This document shows, in pieces, positions 50,251-59,964 of a DNA stretch of 64,000 nt (position 1 is the stretch's first letter; each line of letters begins with the position of its first letter). This DNA is from Peribacillus huizhouensis (GTDB taxonomy: Bacteria; Bacillota; Bacilli; Bacillales; DSM-1321): assembly GCF_014138605.1 (NCBI RefSeq), contig NZ_JACJHX010000010.1:62001-126000 (forward strand). Direction: 5' to 3'. The notes under the pieces are model-generated. The model was given only the letters and a program-made list of their open reading frames with translations. It did no database searches and was not told the DNA's origin. A program made the translations under genes and the position numbers.

Positions 50251-50260
50251 CACTATAAAG

Positions 50261-51565
50261 TTATGACAATTCAAGTAGCTCACGGATTTGCCGCTTCACG
50301 TTCTTCTTTGTTGATTCATCACGCAATAAATCGGCAGGGAAATATAACTTATGGTCCGTTCTTCTTTTACCGGAAATTGCATCAACTATTTCTGATTCAC
50401 GGGATAACTCTCTGATCTCCCCGTTATTTTTCAACAAATGAATCGGCAAACGTTCTTCCTCTTCACCTGGGCGGTAAAAATCATAGGGCAAATCAGAAGA
50501 GGAATCGACAACGAGATAATACTCTGGATCGATGCCAGCTTTTTTAAATAAACGGTTCAGCTCCATCAGTTTATTCATTTGCTCATTGGATGGATGGAAT
50601 TCAACATATTTAAACAGTTTACGATTCATAAAGCGAAGACACAAGTCACGCAATATGCCATCTTCTTCCACTTCCCAAACCTGGAAATAATAAAGGATGA
50701 CCGCCTCGTCTAGTTTCAAATAATCCTCTACTGTTACATTCCCATCAAACAATGAACGGAAATGAACCGGTTCCTGTTTAAACGTATAACCCGTATTATA
50801 TAAATGCTTCGCTCTATGTAGAATTTTCGTCAAAATGACTTCTGCACTTCGCGATACGGGGTGAAAGTAAACTTGCCAGTACATTTGATAGCGACTCATA
50901 ATATAGTCTTCCACTGCATGCATCCCACTTTGTTTAATCACTACTTGATCTTCACGTGGGCGCATCACGCGCAAAATCCGCTCCATATCAAAATGCCCGT
51001 AGCTAACACCAGTAAAATAAGCATCCCGTTGCAAATAATCCATCCGGTCTGCATCTATTTGGCTTGAAATCAGACTTACGACCAGCTTGTCTTCATATGT
51101 CTTGGCAATAACATCCGAAACCTTCTTTGGAAAATCAGGGTCAATTCTACGAAGTACCCCATTCACTTCTGTACGCCCAAGAATAATCTCTCTCGTAAAT
51201 TGCTCATGATCCAGATCGAATACTTTTTCAAATGAATGAGAAAATGGACCATGACCTAAATCATGAAGCAAGGCAGCACATAAGGAAAGAAGCCTCTCCT
51301 CTTGGTTCCATTCAGGTCTTCCTTCAAATACATCATCGACAATTCGGCGCACGATTTCATATACACCAAGTGAGTGATTGAGACGACTATGCTCTGCACC
51401 ATGAAAGGTTAAATAGGTTGTGCCTAACTGTTTCACTCTGCGTAATCTTTGAAACTCCTTTGTACTGATTAAATCCCAAATCGCCCTGTCCCGCACGTGT
51501 ATATAGCGGTGAACGGGATCTTTAAATACTTTCTCTTCACTAAGCTTTTCACGGGAATATTTCAT
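50261..51565 (-). CDS. ywfO: HD-domain phosphohydrolase (YwfO)
   Basis: 434 aa, the dGTPase-related HD superfamily. Metal motifs: H...HD in AEHSRLNHSLGVYE and LLHDLGHGPFSHSFE; further D in SSQIDADRMDYLQRDA. YwfO-type enzymes hydrolyse nucleoside triphosphates with relaxed specificity. Start at the ATG of MKYSREKLSEEKVF, with AGAGGG upstream. The 630-base gap on its 5' side separates it from the divergent rsfA. Confidence 0.9.
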   Translation of the reverse strand: MKYSREKLSEEKVFKDPVHRYIHVRDRAIWDLISTKEFQRLRRVKQLGTTYLTFHGAEHSRLNHSLGVYEIVRRIVDDVFEGRPEWNQEERLLSLCAALLHDLGHGPFSHSFEKVFDLDHEQFTREIILGRTEVNGVLRRIDPDFPKKVSDVIAKTYEDKLVVSLISSQIDADRMDYLQRDAYFTGVSYGHFDMERILRVMRPREDQVVIKQSGMHAVEDYIMSRYQMYWQVYFHPVSRSAEVILTKILHRAKHLYNTGYTFKQEPVHFRSLFDGNVTVEDYLKLDEAVILYYFQVWEVEEDGILRDLCLRFMNRKLFKYVEFHPSNEQMNKLMELNRLFKKAGIDPEYYLVVDSSSDLPYDFYRPGEEEERLPIHLLKNNGEIRELSRESEIVDAISGKRRTDHKLYFPADLLRDESTKKNVKRQIRELLELS

Positions 51566-52195
51566 GGACAACCCTCTTTTTAACATGAATTTTAGTGTCT
51601 AGCGCAGGCGCTTTTTCTTTTTGATTCTATTATTATAGCTTGTCTTTTAAAAAAAATCCTATATGTCCTATTTTTCGGCGATTGAATAACTCGAAGTCCT
51701 TATCCTGGTCTTTTCCTTTAAAATTTTTTGGGGTAAAAAAGAGGTCCATGCTTTATTCCCTTACTAGAAATATGCACTAGATTTTGAGTGAAATTCTATT
51801 TAATTGCGACTGCGGATAAGAATGGTTTAAATCGATATTATTGGTCTATTCCTCAAGTTTTATGGGCGTAGATTTTATTTTCATTCGAATTAATCACAGA
51901 TAATAGCTAAATTCATTCAAGCTGCCATTCATATAGTAGGTATTTTAACATGTCGATCCCCAATTCTAAAAGCGTACATTCAGTGACAATTCATCCAGAA
52001 TTTGAGTTTCACTTAGATTCAGACATCAATCTTCTTAACACTTCAGGAAAAACTAGTATCCTTTTAAGTTTGATGAATAAATGTCCTAACCATTGGTAAT
52101 AATGAATCGTATAACAGGTTAGAGTAATCAAACTTCGATGTAGTGTATTAATATGTTACCAATTTTACATGTTACCAGAAAGGAAGTAGATTAGG
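51566..52195. other. long non-coding gap between ywfO and rsfA
   Basis: AT-rich, with no plausible frame. A short hairpin GCGC-AG-GCGC followed by TTTTTCTTTTT lies at 51600-51625, in the phrase GTGTCTAGCGCAGGCGC, a motif that recurs in Bacillus intergenic DNA. Divergent promoters for ywfO and rsfA must be here; I could not place a sigma-F promoter with confidence. Confidence 0.5.
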
Positions 52196-52912
52196 ATGAA
52201 AGTTCGTCAAGATGCTTGGACAGAAGAAGATGATTTATTACTAGCTGAGACAGTGCTACGGCATGTCCGTGAAGGCAGCACCCAATTGAATGCTTTTGAA
52301 GAAGTCGGTGATAAGTTAAATCGTACATCAGCTGCTTGTGGGTTTCGTTGGAATGCAGTCGTTCGTCATACATATGACAAAGCTCTGCAATTGGCAAAAA
52401 AACAACGGAAACAGCGTAATCGGATGTTAGGTAAAGAACAAGGTGGAAAAAAGCGTCTGCTTTATACACCACCCACTCCTACAGCAGAAGCAATCGGTTT
52501 ATCTGCTGAACCAGTGGAGGAGATAGCTCCAGAAATATCTGTAGAACTATCAGAAGAAGTAGCGCCCCCTATTCGTACTAGAGAACTATCAAAATCCAGT
52601 TCAATTTTGACTCTAGATATGGTAATCTCATTTTTACAATCTATGGATGATTCAACGCTTCATGTAGAACTGCTTCGAGCAGAAAATGAAAGATTAAAGA
52701 TTGAATTGAAAGACTTGAGACAACGTAATGATGTCTTAGAAAATCAATTGAATTCACTTGAGCAAAATAGCGGGCTCATGCAGGAAGACTACGAAACTTT
52801 AATGAAAATCATGAACCGTGCTAGAAAACTGGTGCTTTTGGAAGAAGACGAGCGCCCTGCTACTAAATTCAAAATGGATCGCAACGGAAATCTGGAAAAA
52901 GTAGCTGAATAA
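52196..52912 (+). CDS. rsfA: prespore-specific regulator RsfA
   Basis: 238 aa. N-terminal Myb/SANT-like DNA-binding domain ([20 protein letters not shown] to [13 protein letters not shown], residues about 6-60), a basic linker, an acidic low-complexity stretch, and a C-terminal coiled coil ([20 protein letters not shown]). In B. subtilis RsfA modulates the sigma-F regulon, including spoIIR, which also occurs in this window. AAAGGAAG precedes the ATG. Confidence 0.92.
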   Translation: MKVRQDAWTEEDDLLLAETVLRHVREGSTQLNAFEEVGDKLNRTSAACGFRWNAVVRHTYDKALQLAKKQRKQRNRMLGKEQGGKKRLLYTPPTPTAEAIGLSAEPVEEIAPEISVELSEEVAPPIRTRELSKSSSILTLDMVISFLQSMDDSTLHVELLRAENERLKIELKDLRQRNDVLENQLNSLEQNSGLMQEDYETLMKIMNRARKLVLLEEDERPATKFKMDRNGNLEKVAE

Positions 52913-52991
52913 TTGACCATTTAAATAGATATGTATTTGCGGAGACGGTAGGCAACACACGTTTATATTTCATGTGTAATATCTTAATCAT

Positions 52992-53058
52992 TTATCTCGC
53001 ATTAGCGGACAGTAACTCTCTCAAAGCTTTGAGACTGATTGAAGTTTCAATTTTATAA
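52992..53058 (+). repeat. F2 repeat, compact
   Basis: TTTATCTCGCATTAGCGGAC, AGTAACTCTCTCAAAGC, TTTGAGACTGATTGAAGTTT, CAATTTTAT. Both ends are present but the central arm is shortened. Confidence 0.6.
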
Positions 53059-53170
53059 AAAAGAGGATGCTACAAAAAAGGACAGACCAGATTGTTAACT
53101 CTCTTATTTTAGGTGAAGTTTTTATCACAATTCACTGAGTATTGAGAGTGGGGTATGCCCTTTTGCATCC

Positions 53171-53358
53171 TGAATGACATGGGGCGGGGCTTAGCGACTT
53201 ACTCATATAACCTATTTACTTAGCAGGTATACTTCTTTTATTGAGAAGGTACTTTAAATTCCAGCTCCGCACCGCCACCATTGTAATTAGGTGAATGTAG
53301 CGTACTACATGTGGTAAATGTGGCGTTTTTACGCTATTGGAGTTTTGTGTCATTCATG
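53171..53358 (-). repeat. F3 repeat overlapping lipL 3' end
   Basis: GACATGGGGCGGGGCTTAGC, GACTTACTCATATAACC, CTTAGCAGGTATAC, CCAGCTCCGCACCGCCACCA, TTAGGTGAATGTAGCG. The far end (GTCATTCATG) overlaps the last codons of lipL. Confidence 0.7.
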
Positions 53359-54189
53359 ATCTAACTTGTCGTTACGTTCCTTCACCCTCATTAAATACCC
53401 TTCGAATATAGCTAACTCTTCTGGTTGAAGCTGCGAAGAATAGATGCTTCCTCCTGTTCGCTTTAAGGTTTGTAGTAGACTCAACATTACATCTTGGATG
53501 GTTAATGGAACATTTAATAGCTCTGATAATGATGCCATCACTTCTGGTTGTATATCAGGATAGGCAAACTTCGTCTCGACGTCTTTTTTTGCTTGAGCAT
53601 AAAAGCCGCGAATAAGCTCTGCACGCTCAGAACCACTACCGTTTACACATAGATAGATTTGCACAGCAACTCCATTTCGAATCCTTCTCTGGGAAATGCC
53701 CGCGAATTTTTTGTCATTTATGCTGAGGTCATAACTTCCGGGGCAATACGATCCGATAATTTCTTTTGCTTCAATCTTAACATCATAGTGGGAAAACATC
53801 GTACAAATCAAATCAAGCATGGCATCATACCCTCGATTAATTTCGATTCTTCGCTCCGTTTCCGGAAACACAAGCGATACATTTAACACACCCTCATCAA
53901 GAACAACAGCAAGCCCCCCTGAATTCCTTACAATAACCTGATAGCCCAAATCATTTAAATATGTGAGTCCACTTTGAAGGAATGGTAGTCTCGTGTCCTG
54001 AATTCCGAGTACAATCGTTTGGTGATGCACCCATGCCCTAGCAACTGCTTGGGAACGACCACTGCCGACAGAGGCACATAATGTATCATCCATTGCAAAT
54101 GACTGCAGTGCATGAAAGTTAGGGCCAAGTGAAGATTGGTCAATAATTCTCCACTCCGGCTGTATGATTAATGATTCTTTTTCACTCAT
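53350..54189 (-). CDS. lipL: octanoyl-[GcvH]:protein N-octanoyltransferase
   Basis: LipL (279 aa) moves octanoyl (lipoyl) groups from GcvH to the E2 subunits of 2-oxoacid dehydrogenases in the Bacillus lipoate pathway. Biotin/lipoate-ligase fold: [34 protein letters not shown], and the acyl-accepting cysteine in [14 protein letters not shown]. Start ATG of MSEKESL at 54189, seven bases after AAAGGAAG. Downstream of pta with F1 and F4 repeats between. Confidence 0.92.
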   Translation of the reverse strand: MSEKESLIIQPEWRIIDQSSLGPNFHALQSFAMDDTLCASVGSGRSQAVARAWVHHQTIVLGIQDTRLPFLQSGLTYLNDLGYQVIVRNSGGLAVVLDEGVLNVSLVFPETERRIEINRGYDAMLDLICTMFSHYDVKIEAKEIIGSYCPGSYDLSINDKKFAGISQRRIRNGVAVQIYLCVNGSGSERAELIRGFYAQAKKDVETKFAYPDIQPEVMASLSELLNVPLTIQDVMLSLLQTLKRTGGSIYSSQLQPEELAIFEGYLMRVKERNDKLDHE

Positions 54190-54217
54190 ATAGACGCTTC
54201 CTTTTATCATCATTTAA

Positions 54218-54280
54218 GAGGTGGTTCAAATCCTGGGAAAAATAGTTGTCGGATTTCTAGGCACTTCTTACTCTCGCAAT
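54218..54280. repeat. F4 repeat fragment
   Basis: AGGTGGTTCAAATCCTGGG, AAAAATAGTTGTCGGATTTC: the first 60 bases of F4, diverged, immediately upstream of lipL. Confidence 0.5.
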
Positions 54281-54338
54281 TTAAATCCAATCCATTATAC
54301 CATTAGCTATTTATTTTTTAAAAAGACAGATAAAAAAA

Positions 54339-54422
54339 GGGTCAGACCCCGCCATAACTAAATACAGTAGTACAATAAGTGTGAGACACTACATACTGAT
54401 TTAGAGTGCTTAGGTCAGACCC
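54339..54422. repeat. F1 REPIN-like palindrome
   Basis: GGGTCAGACCCC and GGTCAGACCC at the ends; inner arms ACTAAATACAGTAGT and ACTACATACTGATTTAG. On the minus strand it lies 14 bases after pta and runs into TTTTTTT, so it can act as the pta terminator. Confidence 0.75.
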
Positions 54423-54435
54423 AGACTAGCTATTA

Positions 54436-55410
54436 TTACTGTATAGCTTGACCTGCAGTAATTAAAGCCAATTTATACACATCTTCTTCATTACAACCGC
54501 GTGAAAGATCATTAACCGGACGGTTCAAGCCTTGTAGAATCGGACCAACCGCTTCGAAATTACCAAGACGTTGGGCAATTTTGTACCCAATATTACCTGC
54601 TTCAAGACTTGGGAACACAAAGACGTTCGCATCACCTTGAATTAAAGAACCAGGCGCTTTACTTTTCGCAACAGAAGGTACAAAAGCGGCATCAAATTGG
54701 AATTCTCCATCAAGAATTAATGACGGATTCAATTCTTGAGCGATTTTTACTGCTTCCGCTACTTTTTCCGTTTCTGGTGAAACTGCTGATCCTTTTGTCG
54801 AGAAACTAAGCATCGCAACACGCGGCTCAATATTAAACATTTCAGCAGTTTTTGCACTTTCAATCGCTATTTCCGCTAAATCATTCTGATCTGGTGCAAT
54901 GTTAATTGCACAATCCGCAAACACATATTTTTCTTCATCGCGAACCATGATGAATACACCAGAAGTCTTTTTAACACCTTGTTTTGTTTTAATAATTTGA
55001 AGTGCAGGTCGTACAGTATCAGCAGTGGAATGTATAGCACCACTAACAAGGCCGTCTGCTTTATTCGTATGCACAAGCATTGTACCAAAATAATTTTCAT
55101 TCAATAAAATTTGACGTGCTTGTTCTTCAGTTGCTTTTCCTTTACGTGCTTCCACAAAAGATGCAACAAGTTCATCCATCATCGCATATTGAGTTGGGTC
55201 ATAAATTTCCACCGCTTCAAGGGAAACACCTAATTTTTTTGCTGATTGCTGTATTTTTTCAATATCTCCAATCAAGATAGGAGTCAACAGCTTGTCTTCT
55301 GCTAATCGTGTAGCCGCTGTCAAGATTCTTTCATCCAAACCTTCTGGAAAAACTATTTTCAAATTGTGTCCTGAAACTTTTTCTTTTAATGTATCAAATA
55401 AATTACTCAT
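54436..55410 (-). CDS. pta: phosphate acetyltransferase
   Basis: Converts acetyl-CoA to acetyl phosphate, the first step of overflow to acetate. 324 aa, the short Pta form without regulatory domain. Conserved PTA_PTB motifs: FPEGLDERIL near residue 22, DGLVSGAIHSTADTVRPAL, VMLSFSTKGSA and NVFVFPSLEAGNI. ATG at 55410 follows CAGGAGG. Divergent from hemQ. Confidence 0.97.
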   Translation of the reverse strand: MSNLFDTLKEKVSGHNLKIVFPEGLDERILTAATRLAEDKLLTPILIGDIEKIQQSAKKLGVSLEAVEIYDPTQYAMMDELVASFVEARKGKATEEQARQILLNENYFGTMLVHTNKADGLVSGAIHSTADTVRPALQIIKTKQGVKKTSGVFIMVRDEEKYVFADCAINIAPDQNDLAEIAIESAKTAEMFNIEPRVAMLSFSTKGSAVSPETEKVAEAVKIAQELNPSLILDGEFQFDAAFVPSVAKSKAPGSLIQGDANVFVFPSLEAGNIGYKIAQRLGNFEAVGPILQGLNRPVNDLSRGCNEEDVYKLALITAGQAIQ

Positions 55411-55873
55411 GCTTTTCCTCCTGTACAAATTGAACTTTATGAACCGTCACTATTCCTAATGAATCATGGCACAAGCATTCAATTTTCTGTTATATAATTA
55501 GCATACCCTTTTAGCCTAAAAAATTCTAGAAACAGACAACCTGATAACGCTTTCATTATTAAAAAAGTATTATTTTGAGATAGTATGCGTTACCATTCCC
55601 CTAAAAAATAGAAAATAGGGTTAAGATGAAAAATCATGGCGATGATAATTATGAACAAATCTTGAACTTGTTGAGCTAAATTTGAACAGATCCGGTTCTC
55701 AAAATTTCCTTTAAATTAAATTATGATATAGTTAATATATAGAAAAAAATCATGGCGAAAATTCGCCAATATTTAGTTAGAAGAGGGTTCTTGTGACATG
55801 AGCTATTCCATACAAGTTTTATTTAAACTACCCCCTCTTCTTTCATACAAAACAATATATAGGAGTGATACTC
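55411..55873. other. pta-hemQ divergent intergenic region
   Basis: No gene. A short hairpin ATGGCGAAAATTCGCCA lies at 55753-55769 in the hemQ leader. Promoters for both genes are expected; ATTATGATATAGTTAATAT near 55720-55738 is -10-like for hemQ, but the -35 is not clear. Confidence 0.4.
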
Positions 55874-56623
55874 ATGAGTGAAGCTGCACAAACCCTTGAT
55901 GGCTGGTATTGCCTGCACGATTTCCGTACAATTGATTGGGCATCTTGGAAATTACTCTCCAACGAAGAACGAAAAGAAGCAATTTCAGAATTCAACCGTT
56001 TAGTAGACAAGTGGAATACAACACAAAGTAATAATGAAGGCAGTCATGCGCTTTATACAATTGTTGGTCAAAAAGCAGATTTCATGATGATGTTTGCACG
56101 ACCTACAATGGAAGAGCTTAACGCAATTGAATTGGAATTCAATAAATCGAAGCTAGCTGAATATACAATTCCTAGTTATTCATACGTATCTGTTGTTGAA
56201 CTAAGTAACTATCTTTCTGGTGAGTCGAATGAGGATCCGTACCAAAATCCTCACGTTCGTTCTCGTTTATACCCTATTTTGCCTAAATCAAAGTATGTTT
56301 GTTTCTATCCAATGGACAAGCGCCGTGATGGCAATGACAACTGGTATATGCTCTCTATGGAAGAACGTAAAAGCTTAATGCGTTCCCACGGTTTAATTGG
56401 CCGCAGTTATGCTGGAAAAGTGAAACAAATTATCTCCGGGTCTGTCGGTTTTGATGATTTTGAGTGGGGCGTTACATTATTCTCTGATGACGTACTGCAA
56501 TTCAAAAAACTTGTTTACGAAATGCGTTTTGACGAAGTAAGTGCTCGCTATGGCGAATTCGGTTCTTTCTTTGTTGGAAACATCCTTTCCGAAGAAGAAA
56601 TTTCTACATTTTTATCCGTATAA
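55874..56623 (+). CDS. hemQ: coproheme decarboxylase HemQ
   Basis: Chlorite-dismutase-family enzyme (249 aa) that decarboxylates coproheme to haem b, the last step of the Gram-positive coproporphyrin pathway. Family segments: [17 protein letters not shown] near the N-terminus, the catalytic tyrosine region [20 protein letters not shown], and the axial-His region [19 protein letters not shown]. Start ATG of MSEAAQT, eight or so bases after AGGAGTG; an ATG further upstream overlaps that site. Confidence 0.95.
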   Translation: MSEAAQTLDGWYCLHDFRTIDWASWKLLSNEERKEAISEFNRLVDKWNTTQSNNEGSHALYTIVGQKADFMMMFARPTMEELNAIELEFNKSKLAEYTIPSYSYVSVVELSNYLSGESNEDPYQNPHVRSRLYPILPKSKYVCFYPMDKRRDGNDNWYMLSMEERKSLMRSHGLIGRSYAGKVKQIISGSVGFDDFEWGVTLFSDDVLQFKKLVYEMRFDEVSARYGEFGSFFVGNILSEEEISTFLSV

Positions 56624-56648
56624 CAAATTAGAACATATAGTAGATACA

Positions 56649-56945
56649 GTGAAACTTAAAAATCAGTAGGGGGATCTCATCATCCTCTACTGATTTTTTG
56701 TCCCTTTCTAAGATCTTCGCTATTGCTTCGATACGTTCATAGTACGTACGAACTATTACCCAATGAATCAGACTAAGTGCGCCGCGTCCTGTGGACCTCA
56801 ACTACACCTCTGAAAACCACAAAGGTGAGTTCACTGTATCTCTCCAATCGGGCTTTTTTACGAGCAGTTAGTTCCCCTCTTACGTTTCTTCGATTCCTCT
56901 AAGCCTTGAGGCTGCGGTCTTACTCTCATTCATGCGCAATAAAGT
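56649..56945 (-). repeat. F2 repeat, long form
   Basis: ACAGTGAAACTTAAAAATCA, hairpin AAATCAGTAGGGGG / CCTCTACTGATTT, the middle block AATGAATCAGACTAAGTGCG, then CACTGTATCTCTCCAATCGG, TTTCTTCGATTCCTC, AAGCCTTGAGG, and a diverged far end (CATTCATGCGCAATAAA). It begins about 25 bases after hemQ. Confidence 0.75.
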
Positions 56946-56964
56946 TTGAAGGCTTGTCCCATAA

Positions 56965-57051
56965 GGGTCTGATTTCACATGCTATACACTGTTTATCGTG
57001 GTTTATTACACATCAAATAAACGATAGATAGTCGATGTGATGTCAGACCTT
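56965..57051. repeat. F1 REPIN-like palindrome
   Basis: GGGTCTGATTTCACATGC and the opposed GATGTGATGTCAGACC; inner arms CTATACACTGTTTAT and ATAAACGATAGATAG. Preceded by GGCTTGTCCCATAA, which resembles the flank of the copy at 2511. Intergenic between hemQ and cwlJ. Confidence 0.7.
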
Positions 57052-57259
57052 TTCTTAATATGTCATATGTTTTAATAGTTCTATTTTGTTTGAATTCCCG
57101 CAACAATCCGCCCCACACAATGCCTCAAACTTTTTGTCATAAACGTGCTTCCTTTACCGTACACATGAATTAGTGATGATGCAATTGTTATGTAAATAAT
57201 CCCCTATAACCAATACATCAAAATTAAATAGTCAAATCAGCCATAGAGAGGTGATTAGG

Positions 57260-57691
57260 TTGGCGGTCATCAAGCATAACGAAGAAGATGTAAAACTTTT
57301 AGCCCGTTTGATGCGGGCTGAGGGTGAGGGTGAAGGGACTCAAGGTATGCTACTAGTTGGAAATGTGGGCGTAAATCGGGTGAGAGCCGAATGTCTTGAT
57401 TTTAAAAACATCTCAAACATGAATCAGATGGTTTTCCAGAGTCCAGGAGGCTTCGAAGCCACACAGAAAGGGTATTTCTATCAACGGGCTCGTCAATCAG
57501 AAATTGACCTTGCTAGAAAAGTAATTAAAGGAAACCGATACCACCCAGCTCGGTATTCATTATGGTTTTTTAAACCTGCTGGAGCTTGTCCTGCACAATG
57601 GTATAACCAAGACAATACAGGCCGATTCAAGTCACACTGCTTCTTCCAGCCTACTCAAGCTAATTGCCCTAGTGTATACAGTACGTATTAA
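57260..57691 (+). CDS. cwlJ: spore cortex-lytic hydrolase CwlJ
   Basis: Germination-specific cortex hydrolase (143 aa, hydrolase_2 domain), located in the spore coat and activated by Ca-dipicolinate. Motifs: ARLMRAEGEGEGTQGMLLVG with the catalytic glutamate, KGYFYQRARQSE, and the C-terminal PAQWYNQDNTGRFKSHCFFQ. The start is TTG at 57260, six bases after GAGAGGTG, giving the N-terminus MAVIKHNEEDV. gerQ, whose product is needed for CwlJ, follows after an unusually wide gap of 436 bases. Confidence 0.95.
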   Translation: MAVIKHNEEDVKLLARLMRAEGEGEGTQGMLLVGNVGVNRVRAECLDFKNISNMNQMVFQSPGGFEATQKGYFYQRARQSEIDLARKVIKGNRYHPARYSLWFFKPAGACPAQWYNQDNTGRFKSHCFFQPTQANCPSVYSTY

Positions 57692-57888
57692 AAGAAAGGC
57701 ATTCCGGAAGAACACTCCAGCTACATATGTCTTTATCGGAATAATAGCCCTTTAGCCAAATAAAAGAAGGAGTATACCCAGTAGGCGTTCTTTGATTTTT
57801 CGCAGCCATCTTTTTCATACTAAGCAAGACAGCACGAAACAAGCAGGAAGCATCTGAAGATCCCTAACGTTCATTGACGAATCACTTC

Positions 57889-58080
57889 GTATGAAGGACA
57901 AAGGGACGAGGCTTTGCGACTTACTAATCTAGCCAATCTACTTAGCAGGTATTACTGATTTTATCGAGAATGCATCCAAAATTCCTGCTCCGCACCGCCA
58001 TCATTGTGATTAGGCGAGGATAACGTGCTATGGGGTTGATTATTAATGGTGGAAATTTACCAACATAGAAGTTTCGTATG
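57889..58080 (-). repeat. F3 repeat between cwlJ and gerQ
   Basis: TATGAAGGACAAAGGGACGA, GGCTTTGCGACTTACTAATC, CTACTTAGCAGGTATTACTG, TTTTATCGAGAATGCATCC, GCTCCGCACCGCCATCATTG and TGATTAGGCGAGGATAACG. A nearly complete copy. Confidence 0.75.
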
Positions 58081-58127
58081 ATTGTACTCAGTTTCAAGTC
58101 TATTTTCTGATATTTGGAGGGAAATCA

Positions 58128-58613
58128 ATGAATCAGCCTACAAACCATAATCAATTTGGCAATTACCCGTTTCCACCACAATATGGCAACATGAATCCGA
58201 CTCAAAGTCCGACTGGATATCAACAGCCAGGGCCATATCAGCCTACTCAGCCTACTCAATCACCTTTACAAGTACCTTTTATGCCACCAAGTATGCCGAC
58301 CGGTAATCCACAAGTTCCAGGAATGCTACCAGTTGAGGAATCCTATATTGAGAATATTCTCAGGCTTAATAAAGGAAAATTAGTTACCATCTATACAACC
58401 TTTGAAAATAACCGGGAGTGGAATGCAAAAATTTTCAAAGGAATAATTGAAGCGGCCGGTCGCGACCATATTATCATCAGTGATCCGCAAACAGGACTTC
58501 GTTATTTAATACCGATGGTTTATTTAGATTACATCACCTTCGATGAAGAAATTGAATATGAATATCCATTCGCATCAAGTCAGCCGAACTTGGCTTCCTA
58601 TCCACCAAGATAA
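58128..58613 (+). CDS. gerQ: spore coat protein GerQ
   Basis: 161 aa. A Pro/Gln/Asn-rich N-terminal half (residues 1-75; repeated QPT, PPQYGNMNPTQ) and a conserved C-terminal domain (SYIENILRLNKGKLVTIYTT; GIIEAAGRDHIIISDPQTG). Family knowledge: an inner-coat protein cross-linked by transglutaminase Tgl and required for CwlJ localisation. Its ribosome site is GGAGGG before the ATG. It should be co-expressed with cwlJ in the mother cell. Confidence 0.95.
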   Translation: MNQPTNHNQFGNYPFPPQYGNMNPTQSPTGYQQPGPYQPTQPTQSPLQVPFMPPSMPTGNPQVPGMLPVEESYIENILRLNKGKLVTIYTTFENNREWNAKIFKGIIEAAGRDHIIISDPQTGLRYLIPMVYLDYITFDEEIEYEYPFASSQPNLASYPPR

Positions 58614-58678
58614 TGAAGGCACTTTTAGTCGCTAACAAAATCCAACGAAACGGTTTATACGCTTCATACTTGTACCCC

Positions 58679-58720
58679 AAAAAGGCTGCCACAAGATCCA
58701 ACACTTGTAACAGCCTTTTT
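58679..58720 (+). terminator. gerQ terminator
   Basis: AAAAAGGCTG and CAGCCTTTTT form a ten-pair stem around a loop with an inner ACAAG/CTTGT pairing, followed by T residues; 65 bases after the gerQ stop. Confidence 0.8.
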
Positions 58721-58727
58721 TCATTGT

Positions 58728-58820
58728 TATCCCGCTTTAACCCCTTCACCTCAAGTGATTAAGGAATCGAAGAAGCTTAGGTGGCGGATGAAGCCCCACT
58801 GATTGAAGTTTCACTTTATC
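58728..58820 (+). repeat. F2 repeat, abuts ywdK stop
   Basis: TTATCCCGCTTTAACCCC, CACCTCAAG, GGAATCGAAGAAGCTTAGG, TGGCGGATGAAGCCCCACTG, ATTGAAGTTTCACTTTAT. A short-form copy; its right end overlaps the ywdK stop on the other strand by one or two bases. Confidence 0.75.
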
Positions 58821-59184
58821 AATATTTCACAGTTGCAACGATTAGCAACACCCACGCTACAAGGAAAGCGACTCCTCCTAGAGGGGTAATCGCACCAAGA
58901 ACCTTAATTCCTGATACGCTGAGCACATATAAGCTGCCCGAGAATAAAATGATACCAGCAAACATGAGCCACCCTGACCAGTTCATTATAGGACTAGACA
59001 TTTTTCCAAGAAGAACTCCGATGATTAGTAAGCCTATTGCATGAAACATTTGATAGTGAACACCGGTTTGCCATACTGCTAGGTATTTATCAGAGATTTT
59101 CCCCTCTAACCCATGGGCACCGAAAGCACCAAGTGCCACAGCTACAAAGGCATTAATCGCTCCTAAAATAATAAATAACTTCAT
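58819..59184 (-). CDS. ywdK: DUF423 membrane protein (YwdK)
   Basis: 121 aa with four hydrophobic helices. It begins [20 protein letters not shown] and carries the family motif [27 protein letters not shown] and [14 protein letters not shown]. Function unknown. ATG at 59184 is eight bases after AAAGGGG. It follows ywdI with 18 bases between and ends at an F2 repeat. Confidence 0.88.
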   Translation of the reverse strand: MKLFIILGAINAFVAVALGAFGAHGLEGKISDKYLAVWQTGVHYQMFHAIGLLIIGVLLGKMSSPIMNWSGWLMFAGIILFSGSLYVLSVSGIKVLGAITPLGGVAFLVAWVLLIVATVKY

Positions 59185-59202
59185 CCCAAACACCCCTTTT
59201 AT

Positions 59203-59502
59203 TTAAAAATCAAACAAAGAATCTCCATTTGCATCATCTATTTTAACAGGTTTCGTTTGCGTCATGGATGAAACAATCGGGACTGGCTGCTGAATCGGCT
59301 GATTGAATACAGGTTGCGGCTGCACTGGAATACGGCTCATACTTAAATGTGTTACCGGTTCTTCCTTTCCTTCATGCAAACATTCGCATAATGCTTGAAT
59401 CGCTAGTACATAGCCACTTAATTCTGCTTTAGATTCCGCTTGCTTTGCTTTTGCAACTAATTCACCCATCTTATCTAATATTTTATCAGATGAAATTTCC
59501 AT
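59203..59502 (-). CDS. ywdI: YwdI family protein (DUF5327)
   Basis: 99-aa cytoplasmic protein of unknown function. The N-terminal helix (SSDKILDKMGELVAKAKQA) and ELSGYVLAIQALCECL are conserved; a Pro/Gln-rich linker leads to the typical acidic C-terminal tag DANGDSLFDF. Upstream of ywdK, as in B. subtilis, where both follow ung. Confidence 0.85.
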   Translation of the reverse strand: MEISSDKILDKMGELVAKAKQAESKAELSGYVLAIQALCECLHEGKEEPVTHLSMSRIPVQPQPVFNQPIQQPVPIVSSMTQTKPVKIDDANGDSLFDF

Positions 59503-59638
59503 CTACTCACCTCTTTACCTAAGTCTATCCCATCACGTAAGCCGGATGCACATCGACTATGGATTGTTTACATGTCAGGTCAACCCCGTTTAGGACAACC
59601 TCTGCTGTTGTTTAGCATATCAAAAAACAAGCATCAGT

Positions 59639-59836
59639 TCAAAGCTTGCTTCTTACCGATTTGCCAGCTGGTTTCGGTATGAATTTCATGCAGGCTTCAC
59701 CAGATGAGCGGAATACTTCTAATGATGGAAGTTTAGCACTTTTAAAGGCAAATGATCTGCACCCTCTTGGAAAATAAGGATCCCACGTCACATAATAATG
59801 CTTGCAGGCTACACAATTTATTCTTTTTTCCTGCAT
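59639..59836 (-). CDS. small Cys-containing protein near ung
   Basis: 65 aa. Cysteines are arranged as CVAC near residue 8, GC near 25 and EACMKF near 48, with the segment HYYVTWDPYFPRGCRSFAFK. Small proteins of this pattern occur in many bacteria; no function is established to my knowledge. A zinc-binding knuckle is an inference from CxxC. Ribosome site AAAGGA before the ATG at 59836. It lies between ung and ywdI, all on the minus strand. Confidence 0.7.
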   Translation of the reverse strand: MQEKRINCVACKHYYVTWDPYFPRGCRSFAFKSAKLPSLEVFRSSGEACMKFIPKPAGKSVRSKL

Positions 59837-59964
59837 AATCTACAATCCTTTCGTAAAACTCTTTGTTTCATGTGGAACATTGTCAGTTTTTATTCCGATT
59901 TAACTAACACCAGTGGGAACTCCAACAGTTACGAGTTCTAAAATCAAACTTAAAAACGTAAATC

